Part shown: positions 10,542 through 20,930 of the stretch, piece by piece
Layout of the letters: every line of letters begins with the position of its first letter
How positions within the stretch are numbered: the first letter of the stretch is position 1
Source: Serinus canaria
Taxonomy: Eukaryota; Chordata; Aves; Passeriformes; Fringillidae
Length of the DNA stretch: 64,000 bases
Assembly: GCF_022539315.1 (NCBI RefSeq)
Contig: NC_066317.1
Coordinates: 67,911,679-67,975,678 of the forward strand
Direction of reading: 5' to 3'
Program-made: the position numbers and the translations under genes
Notes under the pieces: model-generated
Database searches by the model: none
Told to the model about the DNA's origin: nothing
Seen by the model: only the letters and a program-made list of their open reading frames with translations

Positions 10542-12559
10542 TCCTCATGGGACTGAGATTACATTCCAGCCTTGCATAGCCCTGCTGGAGAAGTGACCAT
10601 GCAATTTGCCTGGAAGCAGGGTGGAAAGTGTTCATTTTTCTGTAACCAATTCCCAATGAGAGGAGGTTTCAATGTGTCACTTGTGCCTGCAAGTCTAACA
10701 TTCCTGGCAGCCCACAGAGCACCCAAACAGCTTTTAGCTGCAGTTCTGTTTTCTTCCTTCTTTGCTCAATTTATGCCAGACCAATATTCTGCAAAGTATT
10801 TCAGTATCTGGCAGCGCAGAAGATTGATGTAGATCAGGCTTCTCAGTTTCCCCCATCACCAACTTGGCAATGACAGCCAAAGAGAAGAGCCTTTTACAGC
10901 ACTGAATGAAGAATAAATCTATACAAATTTAATTAACCTCTGCAGAGCTTATTGAATCCTAACCAAGTTTAGTCACAGTTCTGTAAGTCTGGAAGTGCTT
11001 GGCATATTTTTGACTCTTGTACAATAGTTTGAGCTGCCTATATATACAAATCAAATTTGTAAAATGAAATTAATAGTTGCTCTTATTGGGGTGTACTGGT
11101 GTAGGAATTGCCAACTACATGTACAAGCAAAACACCACTTCTGCTATGAATACAGCTTTTATTTATTTTTCTGCAATTCAGATAACTAAAAAAGAGGAAA
11201 GCCAAAATCAACCAAGGTGACATGAATCAATGGATGGAAACAAAACAGCAACATTCTTTGTTTTTATTCTGACTGGGCTGAACATGGCTGGTGCTCTTTG
11301 GGTCCCAAAGATGTCAACGTGAGTTATGTCAGCTCATGCTGAAAGAGTGGATTGAAAATGAGTCCTCTGGATTAACCCACCCCACCTCCTCTGTCAAGAG
11401 GATTGAGTTAAAAACTTTATTCCAGCACTAAGGACCCCTCAGTGCTACCTTTGTTATTTATTGCTGTTCAAGGCTGTCCTCCACCTCGGGGTCACTGACC
11501 AGGGCTCCACTGCACAAAGCAGGGTGGGCAGGAGGTGTTTTGGCATTGAAGGATTGGCTCTGGGAGTTGAAGGAGGGAATTGTGCTGGAGGGAAGTCTGG
11601 GGAGGGAATAAACCATGCTGGAATAGGCAGTAAGTCTTTGCTGAGCTGCTGGGGAAGGCAGGAGGCAGCTCCTTGCAGTAAGGACAAACAGACAGGCACA
11701 AACAACCAAAACCTTCCTTTCCACTCACATTCTGATACCTTGCCCAAGCTCTAAGGGAAATACAACTACTACTGCTGCCTTTGTGACTCTTTCTAGCCCA
11801 GTGGAAAGGAGTTCTTGCACCTGCTTTTCTTCCTCTGCACTTAAATCCTTGTCCAGGTGTTTTTGTCTTTCCCTAGAAGCCCTCAGGAAGAGTCTTTGCC
11901 TGTCTGACTTAATTTCTTAGTCAGACAGCAAAATAGAATGCTTTAAAGAAGTCTCATCAGGAAGCCAGGTGTGACAAAGAGAGCTTTAAACAGGATCTCA
12001 GGTGGATGCTTGGTGCCAGGTGGTGTCCTTGGTGCCAGCCCAGATTCTGGCTTTGTACCAAAAAGAGGGATTTTTATGGGATAACACTGCAGGAACAACA
12101 GAGGGGATCCATCAGTCATTGCCCATCCAGTGTTGTCATCCCAAGGGGAATAACCAGGTCCTTTTCCATTAAAAAACATTTTAAAAACATTTAAAAACAT
12201 AGTTGTCACCTCCCTCCTCAGGAGTTGAAGGGAACAAAGTGTTTATGCTTGTGAAGGTGGTCTGGGTGGACAAACCCCTGAATGAAAATCTGGCCCTGAG
12301 GGTCTCATGCCCAGTTTCTGGGTCTGCCACCCACCTTCCTCTTCTGCCTCTCCACTCTCATTGAGGATCTCTCAAACAGTGTATTTATCTCTTTATCATT
12401 AGGCTTTTCTGCAGACATTTTAGCTTCTCTTACTGATTTCTTTGAGTAAGATTTAAAGAGTAAAATAAGAATATATTAGAGCTGTAGGGTTTTCTTTTTC
12501 CAATTTTCACCATTAAAAATATCATGTTCTGTCTTTTTAAACAAATTCTTCTTTTTTTA
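10542..12559. other. Unique non-coding sequence, about 2 kb
   Basis: No repeat family or exon is recognised. Open frames at 11454-11754 exist on both strands in several phases and carry no known motif. Their mutual overlap argues against coding. Near 12165-12200 there is a small tandem AAAAACATTT repeat. Confidence 0.5.
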
Positions 12560-12897
12560 CCTTCCAGTACCTGGAAGGAGCCCACAAGGAAGCTTGAGGA
12601 AAACATTCTATAAGGGCATGGGGTGAGAGGACAACAAGGAATGAATGCAAACTGAAAGAGTAGATTTAGATGGGATGTTGGGCAGAAATTCACCCTGTGA
12701 GGGTGGGGAGGCCCTGGCACAGGGTGCCCAGAGCAGCTGTGGCTGCCCCTGGATCCCTGGAAGTGTCCAAGGCCAGGTTGGATGGGGCTTGGAACACCAT
12801 GGGATAGTGGGAGGTGTCCCTGCCCATGTCAGGGGGTGAAACAAGACCACCTCCAAGGTCCTTTCCAACCAAAACCATTCCATGGTTCTGTGTTTCC
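12560..12897 (+). mobile_element. CR1 LINE, 3' region with internal deletion
   Basis: It starts with CCTTCCAGTACCTGGAAGGA, then passes to AGGGCATGGGGTGAGAGGAC. After that come the standard CCTGGCACAGGGTGCCCAGA and CCAAGGCCAGGTTGGATGGG blocks. It ends with TCCTTTCCAACCAAAACCAT and a decayed 3' repeat (GGTTCTGTGTTTCCATG). Sequence usually present between the first two blocks is missing. Confidence 0.88.
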
Positions 12898-13785
12898 ATG
12901 CTTTTTACAAAGATTCATCATAACTTCACTATTTTAAAAAATCTAATATAAAGCATATTATTTTGCCATTCATGAACTCACTTGTTTTCTCCAAGATGTG
13001 AGATGTAAGCTCAGAATATCTAAAAGCCCTTGTAAATCTCCAGAGTAAATATCATGGTCAAAAAGTTCATTTCTTTGCCACGCTGTGACTTTCTGCCATA
13101 TAGTGAAAGGTCAAATGTGCAGCAGATTTACTGAGGCCAGGACAATATCCTCATAAATTTTGCCTCCCTGCTGTAAAGGGCCAGACACCTGCCTTATTTT
13201 TCTATTTTTCATACCTCCATAAAAATATATAAATGTACTCAAAGACAGGCAGGCTTTATGTCCCCTAATTAATAATATCCTTAAAAATAGAAACAAAAGC
13301 AATCCCACAACTTTTTGAAAGGGAAGCACTTTGCTGCACATGTTTGTCTTGCTGCAGAGACAGGAGAAGAAGAAATGGGATAAATAATGATGGTATGATG
13401 CTCTCTGTGGAAAGATGCTGTGGAGATGATCTTCACATTGGTATAAAAGACTCCAAAGCAGGAGAAAAGTGATCTTGGACTAGTCCCAAAATTTCAAGTC
13501 TACTTGTGAAGCACAGATAACACTTTCTCCCCCTTCTAACTTTCAAACACTGATTTCTGGAGCTGCTGCTCACATCACACCCAGTTCCTCCTCTCTGTCT
13601 GGACAGAAATGAAATATCAGTGCTGAAATATCTTCTTTCAGATCATCAGCTGGCAGAAGCCATCCACTGTCCATTACACACCTCTTTGCACCGGCTGAGC
13701 TTCTGACCACAGATGTTTTTTCCTGGCAGTGAGTAGGAAATGAGCATTCAAGTGGAGCAGTAAGAGCTCTCTATTAATTATTCAT
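12898..13785. other. Unique non-coding sequence
   Basis: Nothing recognised between the CR1 and the purine tract. Confidence 0.5.
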
Positions 13786-14465
13786 GAGAAGGGGAAGGAG
13801 AAGAAAGAAGAAGAAGAAAAAGAAAAAGAAGATGAAAAAGAAGACAAAGAAAAAGATGAAAAAGAAGAATAAAGAAAGAAAAAGAAAAAGACAAAAAAGA
13901 AGAAAAAGAAGAAGATAAAAAAGAAGATAAAAAAGAAGATGAAGAAAAAAGAAAAAGAAAAAGATTAAAAAGAGAGAAAAAAGAAAGAAAAAAAAGAAGA
14001 AAAAAGAAAAGAAAAAGAAAAACAAAAAAGAAGAAAAAAGAAAAAAGAAGAATAAAAAGAAGAAGAAAATGACAAAAAAGAGAAAAAAAGAAAAAGAAAA
14101 AGAAGAATGAAAAAGATAAGAGAATAAAGAAAAAGAAAAAGAAAAGAAAAAAGAAGAAAAAGCAAAAAGAAGAAAAAGAGAAATGAAGAAGAAGAAATGA
14201 CAAAAAAGGAGAAAACAAAGAAAAAAGAAGAAGAAAAGATGAAAGGAAGAGAATAAGAAGAAAAAGAAAAGAAAAGAAAAATAAAAGAAAAAGAAAAAGA
14301 AAAAGAAAAAGAAAAGAAGAAAAAAGAAAATAAGCAAAAGAAAAGAAAAGAGAAAGAAGAGAATAAAGAAAGAAAAAGACAAAAAAGAAGAAAAAAGAAA
14401 GAAAAATAAACATCAGCAAAAAGGAAAAGAAAAGAGAAAAAAGGAAAAGAAAAAAGAAAAAGAAG
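13786..14465. repeat. 680 bp purine-rich (AAG/AAAAG)n tract
   Basis: The plus strand is made almost wholly of A and G in irregular GAA, GAAAAA and AAGAAG units, with scattered single T or C bases. It begins just after ATTCATGA and ends before CTACACTG. Overlapping minus-strand open frames of about 200 residues made of Phe, Ser and Leu arise because the repeat rarely makes stops. They are not proteins. Such tracts are prone to length change and can adopt triplex DNA. Confidence 0.95.
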
Positions 14466-16954
14466 CTACACTGTCCTATTCATAGAATGTCTTAAATTTT
14501 GGATACCTCTGGCACAGGGAGGCAGGAGTGTCCACACTCACAGTGCTGCATTTCTCCTGATTAGGGGAAACAGATTGAGCATGGCTCAGAGCCTTTGGTG
14601 ACTCATTTTTCATTCCAGATGTGCACTCATGTGCTTCACTCACCCTTAGCCCAGCTGGAAAGGATGCGGAGAGAGGAGAAACTCCAGCTAATGTTTGAAA
14701 ACCCCTTAATGTAGAATAAGCTCAGCCAGTGTTTTCTGTAATTGGAGGACAGCACGGGTTATGTGTCATAGTTTGGGACCTGGAGGCAAATGCTGGGTCT
14801 GTAATGGAGCTGGAGATCTTTGCTTTGCAATGACAAATTTCCTCCACTTGCTTATAAACTCTTTGTGTCATTAGATCCTTGATTTTCAGCTTGCATGGAA
14901 ACACTACTGCTCATGCTGCATCCAAATGAAACAATCTCAGGCAAGAAAAATTCCTTCTTTAGGCCAAATGGAGAAAAAGCCTTTACATGCTTTGGAGTAA
15001 AATAATACAGTGCTTGCTTGAAGTCAGTCAGAGATTTTGATAGTCAGAAGGAACTGGGAAAGAAAAACACTAAAAGTTAAGCTGCAGGTGAGGAGGGCAT
15101 GAAAATGCAATTTATCACCTGGTTATGAGGTTTGTTACACGAACATCAATACCAGTGGTTTTTTTGCATTTATTCCTCATCTTTTCCAGCAAAACATCAT
15201 CAGCCTTCACAGTAGCTCACTGCACCAGGATACTGGCACTTCCCAATATATCCAATATAGACCCTCACATTCTGCAGGAATGGTCATTACTCTGGGCTGT
15301 TGTGCAAATAGGTTTGAATGGATCTTTTAAAATTCCACTTTAAGCACTGCCAGGAAACGAGGAATGTGTGATCTAGTTGCAGGAGGAGCTGGGGAAAGGA
15401 AAATGTATTATCCAAATGTGCATTTAGCTCAGAAGGGGCACTGAATACTCCCAACCCCTGTGAACAATACCACGAGATGAACTCACTGCAGGCTGTCAAG
15501 GGCTTGTCAATGTACAATGTTTAATTATATATATCTTATGTCATAATTACACCTCCTTAGAAGCTTGGCTTGTTCCATTGTCAAGGCATGCTAATAATTG
15601 CCATTTCTACATAAACCACAACCAAATACAAAATACCTATTAGGGTGAATATCTTTGTAAGTAGAAAAGAATTAAGCTCCATTTAGGTTTGTTTCATTTT
15701 TTTTTTTTTTTTTAAGGCAGCTAATTATTTAATTTTCTTCTGCTTACTTTACCAGGGTTTTGTTGAGGATAAACACATTTTCTATCCTGGCTCTTTGCCA
15801 ACAAAAGGAAGAAGATGGAGGGTAAAGGAGGAGAGAACCTTGGTCATTGATTTCTAGCCTTCATTGCATAAAGGCATAATAATTATCTATTCCTTTGTTC
15901 TTCATTCCTCAGGTAGGAAAAATGATCATTCCTAAGAAACAGGATTGCCATACCTGGTGACACAGATCCAGTACAGCCACTGCTGTTAGCTGGCTCTCAT
16001 TAATAACTACAAGGTTCCTGTCTGAGCATAATAAATTTAATTTTCCATGTGTTGGAACTTTTCCCAATTTCCTTTTGTTACTCCATGCGCCATAACTTGG
16101 GATTCATAGGTTGCTTTCTAGTGCTTCTTAGTCACTTTTTAAAGAAGAAAGGCACTTTTACTCTTAGATCCTTTATTTAGAAATGTAGTGTTATTTTCCA
16201 TACCATAAGTAAGTGATGGAGAGAGGTTGATCCTTAGCTCAGGTGCTCTGCCCTCCTGCTCTGTGACCTCTGGAAACAGCCTTAGTAGAAAATGAAAATA
16301 AAATTTCCATTTGAAAAGTGGAATATTATTATTCAGTACTCTTTATTTTTTTTATTTTAAAGTTTGGGGGCCCTTCAGGTGTGTTAGGTTTTATGTCAAG
16401 TCACAGAGACTCATCAGGTCCTCAGTGGAAGTTATTTAAACATTCAATTTTTCTTGGGTTTTTGCTTCACAGGAATTGCACTGTTTGGCACCAGACATAG
16501 ACCTGATCCTTTTTTCTAGCTGGAATTCTCATCAGAAATTCTCACACCTGTCCAAATGCTACTGAGAGCCTGAAATAGAAGCACTGAGGTCACATCTGTT
16601 CTGCACACCGAGAGGAATGGGTGGGAACTTCAAGGCAATGGGAATGAAAAGGAATTTGTCAGTATTGTGGTGGCTACCAGTGGGAACTCTGCCTGTCAGC
16701 AGGGCATCCTGATCAAAAAAAATCCCTCAAAAACCCCCTCACCATATGTGGGTTTATCTAAGCCATGTCCTTACAGAGGAGTCATGGGTGAAGAAATGGA
16801 AATGAGCAACGGCAACGTTTTGGCTTCATCACTGGAACTTTTGGAATGATTTGCTGCTTAATTTTTAAAAGGTAACAAGGTGCAGCTCCTCCACTTGTCT
16901 GGAGGAGCTCCTCCACTTGTCTGGAGCCCTTCCACTGGTAAGATGGGGCCTGGA
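14466..16954. other. Unique non-coding sequence with small repeats
   Basis: It contains a poly(T) run at about 15697-15714 and a local tandem duplication at about 16882-16927 (CTCCTCCACTTGTCTGGAG-type unit twice). No exon or dispersed element is recognised. Confidence 0.5.
16882..16927. repeat. Two-copy 23-24 bp tandem duplication
   Basis: Two adjacent copies of GCTCCTCCACTTGTCTGGAG-like sequence lie just upstream of the LTR at 16955. Confidence 0.8.
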
Positions 16955-17301
16955 TATCGTAGTAATGGTCCACTGAAAGGGGAATAATTCGTATTGATTC
17001 TATGATTATAGAAGCTTGAATAATTGTTTTATTTTATATTATACTTATTAGGAAGTTCATAACTCTTACAGATAGTCTGATACAGTTTTGACCTAATTCT
17101 AAATATTAGCTAGTGTCTAATTAAGAAACCACCCTTTGGTTAGCAATCTCCATAACACATTCTACACGTGCACAACAACAGGTGCAGCAAGTGGAGATAA
17201 TAATTGTTTCTCTTTCTTTCCTCTGAGCTTTCTCACAGCTTCCCAGGAAAATCCTGGGAGTGAGCTGTCTCTCTCTGTTCAGGGGATATGTGATTACTAC
17301 A
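16955..17301 (-). mobile_element. Solo ERV LTR, 347 bp (copy D)
   Basis: The plus strand starts TATCGTAGTAATGG and ends GTGATTACTACA. It is bounded by a perfect 6 bp target duplication, CCTGGA, at 16949-16954 and 17302-17307. The sequence is a diverged relative of copies B and C, sharing the CTTCCCAGGAAAATCCTGGG block in reverse. No internal viral sequence is present. It ends 162 bp before another LTR in the same orientation with a different duplication, so the two are separate insertions. Confidence 0.8.
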
Positions 17302-17463
17302 CCTGGAAACCAGCAGTGCTGAGTGACTGGGAGCCAGCAGCTCAATGGGGACAAGGGAGAGCTCGCAGTGAAGCCTCAGGTGGGGTCATTGCATGGCTCT
17401 TGTGTGGGGTTTAAATATGTGGAATATAAATGGGAACCAGGCCACAGCAGGTGTAAGGTGGGA

Positions 17464-17870
17464 TATTGTATTTGTGGGGTGCCCAGACGAAGGAGGGAAT
17501 GATGCACCTGACTCCATGTTCTCGGAAGGCTCATTTATTATTTTATGAGATGATATTATATTAAAGAATACTAAACTATACTAAAGAATACAGAAAGGAT
17601 ACAGACAGAATGCTAAAAAGATAATAATGAAAACTCCTGACTCTCTCCTGAGCCTTGGCCCTGATTGGCCAAAGAATGAAAACAACTCCCAGCAGAATGC
17701 AATGGAACAATCACCTGTGGGTGAACAATCTCCAAACACATTCCAAAGCAGCAAAACACAGGAGAAGCAAATGAGATAATTATTGTTTTCTTTTTTCTCT
17801 GAGGCCTCTCAACTTCCCAGGAGAATAATCCTGAGCAAAGGGATTTTTTCCAGAAAATATGACAGTGATA
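17464..17870 (-). mobile_element. Solo ERV LTR, 407 bp (copy C)
   Basis: The plus strand starts TATTGTATTTGTGGGG and ends ATGACAGTGATA. A perfect 6 bp duplication, GTGGGA, flanks it (17458-17463 and 17871-17876). It is close to copy B and shares the whole core with copies A and F in reverse orientation. No gag, pol or env sequence adjoins it. Confidence 0.88.
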
Positions 17871-17876
17871 GTGGGA

Positions 17877-19249
17877 CAGAAGAAGAAGGAAAGGTGCCTG
17901 AGGTTTATTTTAATTGGATCCTCCCTGTTTGCTTACTTAGCAGAATTTTGGGCATGAAGAAATAAGCTCAGTCTCTGCAGAAATGTTGGGAGACCCAAGT
18001 GAGTGGAGGTGGCAGAAGAGGGAGGGATCTCTGACTTGGTCAAACCCATCCCTGTTGTATTTCTCCCCTCCTTTGCACTCTGTAAAAGCACGCTCAGGTT
18101 TTCCTCAGGAAAAATTCCCTGCATTTCGGCCCCAAATTCATAGAAATTAAGATGTAACTATGATTTGCAGAGCGTCTTGTCCTTTAGCAATCAGATTTGA
18201 TGACGTTAAAGGCCTTTTCCAACCTTAATCCATGACTCCATGATGCTGCAGCCACGTTACAACAGGGCAGCTCTTGTGTCTCAGGTCTTGGAGTGCCTTT
18301 GCTGTCCTCCCCTGAGTTCCTGCAACATCAAAACCTTGTTTTCCAGGAAGCAGAATATCAGGAAGTGATAGAGCAGGACAAACCCTCAGGAGGAGAGAGA
18401 GCTGCAGGATAATTTGGGGGCAGCCTGGGTCTGCTTTGCCAACAAACAGCCACTTTTTATGAGACAGTCCTATTAAATAATGATGACTCACTCTCCAGAC
18501 AGTAATTTATTTATATGCCTTCTTTAATGGTTTGCAATTCACTGCTTTAAAAAATGTCCAGCTGGAAGACAGGGAGGCTTGGGAGACAGGGAATCAGCTT
18601 GATAGAGAATCAGATTAAATAAAAATGACATGGAATTTGACAGCCAGGACACGTGGTTGGAAATAAAAAACATAACCATCCCCCAAGCAGAAATGCAGCC
18701 TCATTGCTGGGACTGCTTGCTGTAGCTTGAGATTCCAGGTTTTTACTGGATCCAGCAGGACAAAAACATTGAGGAAGATGGGAGGAGGAAATGAGATGTT
18801 GGCTGATATTTAGTGACAGCATTTCTTCCAGTCTGAAACATTGATGAGCTTACATTTTTTCAAGCCAGAAGGGATTACTTTGATATCATAGTCTGAATTG
18901 AAAAACATAAAAAGAAATGCTATGCCTTGTAAGAACAGACCAGTAGAACCAGTAAGAGACAGAAGATACTTTTAAATTATAATTAATATTGGAGAAATGG
19001 GTATGGTTCACTCACAGAAAATTAGCACACCAACCACAGGGGAGGTTTCAGTGCAGGCTGCAGCAGGTGTGACAGCCAGGGCTTGGTATCTGGACTGGCA
19101 GGAAGGTAAAGACAAGTGGAACAGACAAGGCTAAAATTCCTGTTTGATTTCTAACTCTGCCCCCAAGGATGTCCCATGCCTGTGTGCCTTGAGTCCCCCA
19201 GGAGTGTGTGGAGGGAAGAGCCCTCAGAAGATCCATGCAGTGTCATGGG
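17877..19249. other. Mostly unique sequence with a short CR1 end
   Basis: Apart from the small CR1 3' end near 18190-18245, I recognise nothing. Open frames are short and without motifs. Confidence 0.5.
18190..18245 (+). mobile_element. Possible CR1 3' end
   Basis: AAGGCCTTTTCCAACCTTAA followed by CATGACTCCATGATG resembles the last CR1 bases plus degenerate terminal repeats on the plus strand. It is short and diverged. Confidence 0.6.
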
Positions 19250-19526
19250 TACTGATGCCTTATGTTTTAGCTTTCACATTTTTCAGATCCTATGCTGCCT
19301 TGTTGTGGAACTCTGAGCTTCATATTAAGTGTTGGCAAATTCTCTTCACAGGGTTGTTAGACAGAACCATCCTTTTCCAACTTGAGAACAAAGGACAGCA
19401 ATAACAACCTCCAGGCCCCAAAAGCACAAACAACTATGAATGGAAGAGGGCAGACAGGGAGGATGGGACTTCATAACCTCAAGCTGTAATTGGACAATTA
19501 ACTACAAGATGCAAATGGAACAGAAC

Positions 19527-19535
19527 TTATAAAAA
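19527..19535 (+). promoter_or_regulatory. LTR TATA-like box
   Basis: TTATAAAAA lies about 100 bp before the AATAAA signal of the same LTR, which fits a U3 promoter. Present activity is unknown. Confidence 0.5.
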
Positions 19536-19635
19536 TGTGAAACCTCGTGGCCAGTTGTCCATTTTGGGACCATTTTGGGTCCATCTTGGGTGCAGCCCTG
19601 GCTGGGCTCTTGTGCTGCATCCATTGAGGCCTTTT

Positions 19636-19641
19636 AATAAA
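19636..19641 (+). promoter_or_regulatory. LTR polyadenylation signal AATAAA
   Basis: It lies 61 bp before the 3' end of the LTR, within the predicted R region. Confidence 0.55.
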
Positions 19642-20142
19642 TCCCTGCTTTATTCTTTAACTCTGTCCAGCCTTTGTTCCGGATCAGCCCCTCAAGGCAT
19701 CAGTACAAACTGCTTTATAGAGGGCCAAAGTGGGGATTACCAAGGGTCTGACTCAGTTTTAAAGATGATGGAACTGAATTTTAAACGTATTAATGGTGCA
19801 TTTAAAATTCCCCCCTTAACTGCAATTAAAATCCAAGCATTTTAGGGGATGCTCTCTGCCACTGTCCCAGGCAGCTCCTCCATTCCCCTCATGCCTGTGA
19901 CATCCTGGACATTTGTGCAGCCTGGAACAGCTCAGCTCCTCCTGGCAGTTTGCTTTGAGATGATTATTAACTGTAACAGAACCTGGGATTTTTGACACTA
20001 CTTCCATTTCTGAGCACCTGCCTTAATCTGTGCCTGGGTGCACAAGCTGCATTCTGAGCTACTCTCCCTGTCTGGAGCTGGTGCTTAAAGCCCACATGGG
20101 AATTTTATTGTTTGCTGGACAGCAGGAACTTGGCCAACTCCC

Positions 20143-20323
20143 TTAGAATCACAGATTCACTTAGACTGGAAAGTACTTTTAAGAACATAGAGTCCAATTT
20201 TCCCCCAGCACAGCCAAAGCCACCCCTAACCCCTGTCCCCAAGTGCCACATCCACATGGCTTTTAAATATCTCCAAGGACAGGAACTCCACCACTTCCTG
20301 GGCAGCCTGTGCTGGGGCTGGAC
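20143..20323 (-). mobile_element. CR1 LINE, left half, split by an LTR
   Basis: AGAATCACAGATTCACTTAG opens the 3' end of a minus-strand CR1. It runs through the CCACATCCACATGGCTTTTA region to GGGCAGCCTGTGCTGGGGCT. The element resumes at 20702 with ACCTTTTCTGTGAAGAAATT, the part expected next. Copies GCTGGAC at 20317-20323 and 20695-20701 mark the interruption. Confidence 0.88.
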
Positions 20324-20694
20324 TGTCACCAACATTTTTATGAAAAATCCTTTCCTTAGGATTTTTCCTCCTGAGAAGCTGAGAGGCCTCAGGAACAAAC
20401 TGCAAACAATGATTCTCTGCTGCTGTGGGATGCACCAGGTGGGTCTGGGATTGGTCTCTGTGGTTGTTTCTCATTAATGGCCAATCCCAGCCCAGCTGTC
20501 CAGACTGTCTCAGTCAGACACAAACCTTTGTTATTCATTCCTTTTCTATTCTTAGCCAACCTTCTGATGAAATCCTTTCTTCTATTCTTTTAGTATAGTT
20601 TTAATATAATATATATCATAATCAAGCCTTCTGAACATGGAGTCAACTTTCTCATCTCTTCCCTCATCCTGGGACCCCTGAGAACACTCTCACA
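20324..20694 (+). mobile_element. Solo ERV LTR, 371 bp (copy E), nested in CR1
   Basis: It opens TGTCACCAACATT and ends ACACTCTCACA. The flanking GCTGGAC copies give a 6-7 bp target duplication. Parts of the sequence, such as TCCTCCTGAGAAGCTGAGAG, show distant kinship with copies A-D and F, so it is another subfamily. Its position inside an otherwise continuous CR1 proves it is younger than that CR1. No viral genes are present. Confidence 0.88.
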
Positions 20695-20701
20695 GCTGGA
20701 C

Positions 20702-20930
20702 AACCTTTTCTGTGAAGAAATTTTCTCTAATATCCAACCTAAACCTCCCCTGGCACAACTTGAGGCCGTGTCCTCTTGTCCTGTTGCTTGTTACTTGGGA
20801 GAAGAGACTCCTTGTTATGATCTCGTGTCAGGGAGCTGCAGAGAGCCACAAGAGGCATCCTGAGCCTCCTTTTCTCCAGGCTGAGCCCCTTTCCCAGCTC
20901 CCTCAGCTGCTCCTCTCTCTCTTTAGAGGA
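20702..20930 (-). mobile_element. CR1 LINE, right half, split by an LTR
   Basis: It continues the CR1 at 20143-20323 with CTAATATCCAACCTAAACCT, CTTGAGGCCGTGTCCTCTTG and CTTTTCTCCAGGCTGAGCCC. It is truncated at about 20930. Confidence 0.88.

Larger units (their letters stand above)
19254..19702 (+). mobile_element. Solo ERV LTR, 449 bp, 4 bp duplication
   Basis: The ends form a perfect 7 bp inverted repeat, TGATGCC and GGCATCA. A 4 bp target duplication, GTAC, lies at 19250-19253 and 19703-19706. A TATA-like TTATAAAAA lies at 19527-19535, and AATAAA lies at 19636-19641. That order and spacing is what an LTR with U3, R and U5 should have on the plus strand. The 4 bp duplication points to a gamma/ERV1-type element, unlike the 6 bp group in this window. 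No internal sequence remains. Confidence 0.85.

Noticed and set aside
13774..14419. Minus-strand frames of 202 and 213 residues made of Phe, Leu and Ser
   Set aside because: They are the translated complement of the purine tract. Composition is set by the repeat, two frames are open at once, and there is no domain.
16955..17870. One provirus with two LTRs
   Set aside because: The two LTRs are clearly diverged, have different target duplications and are separated by only 162 bp with no viral sequence.
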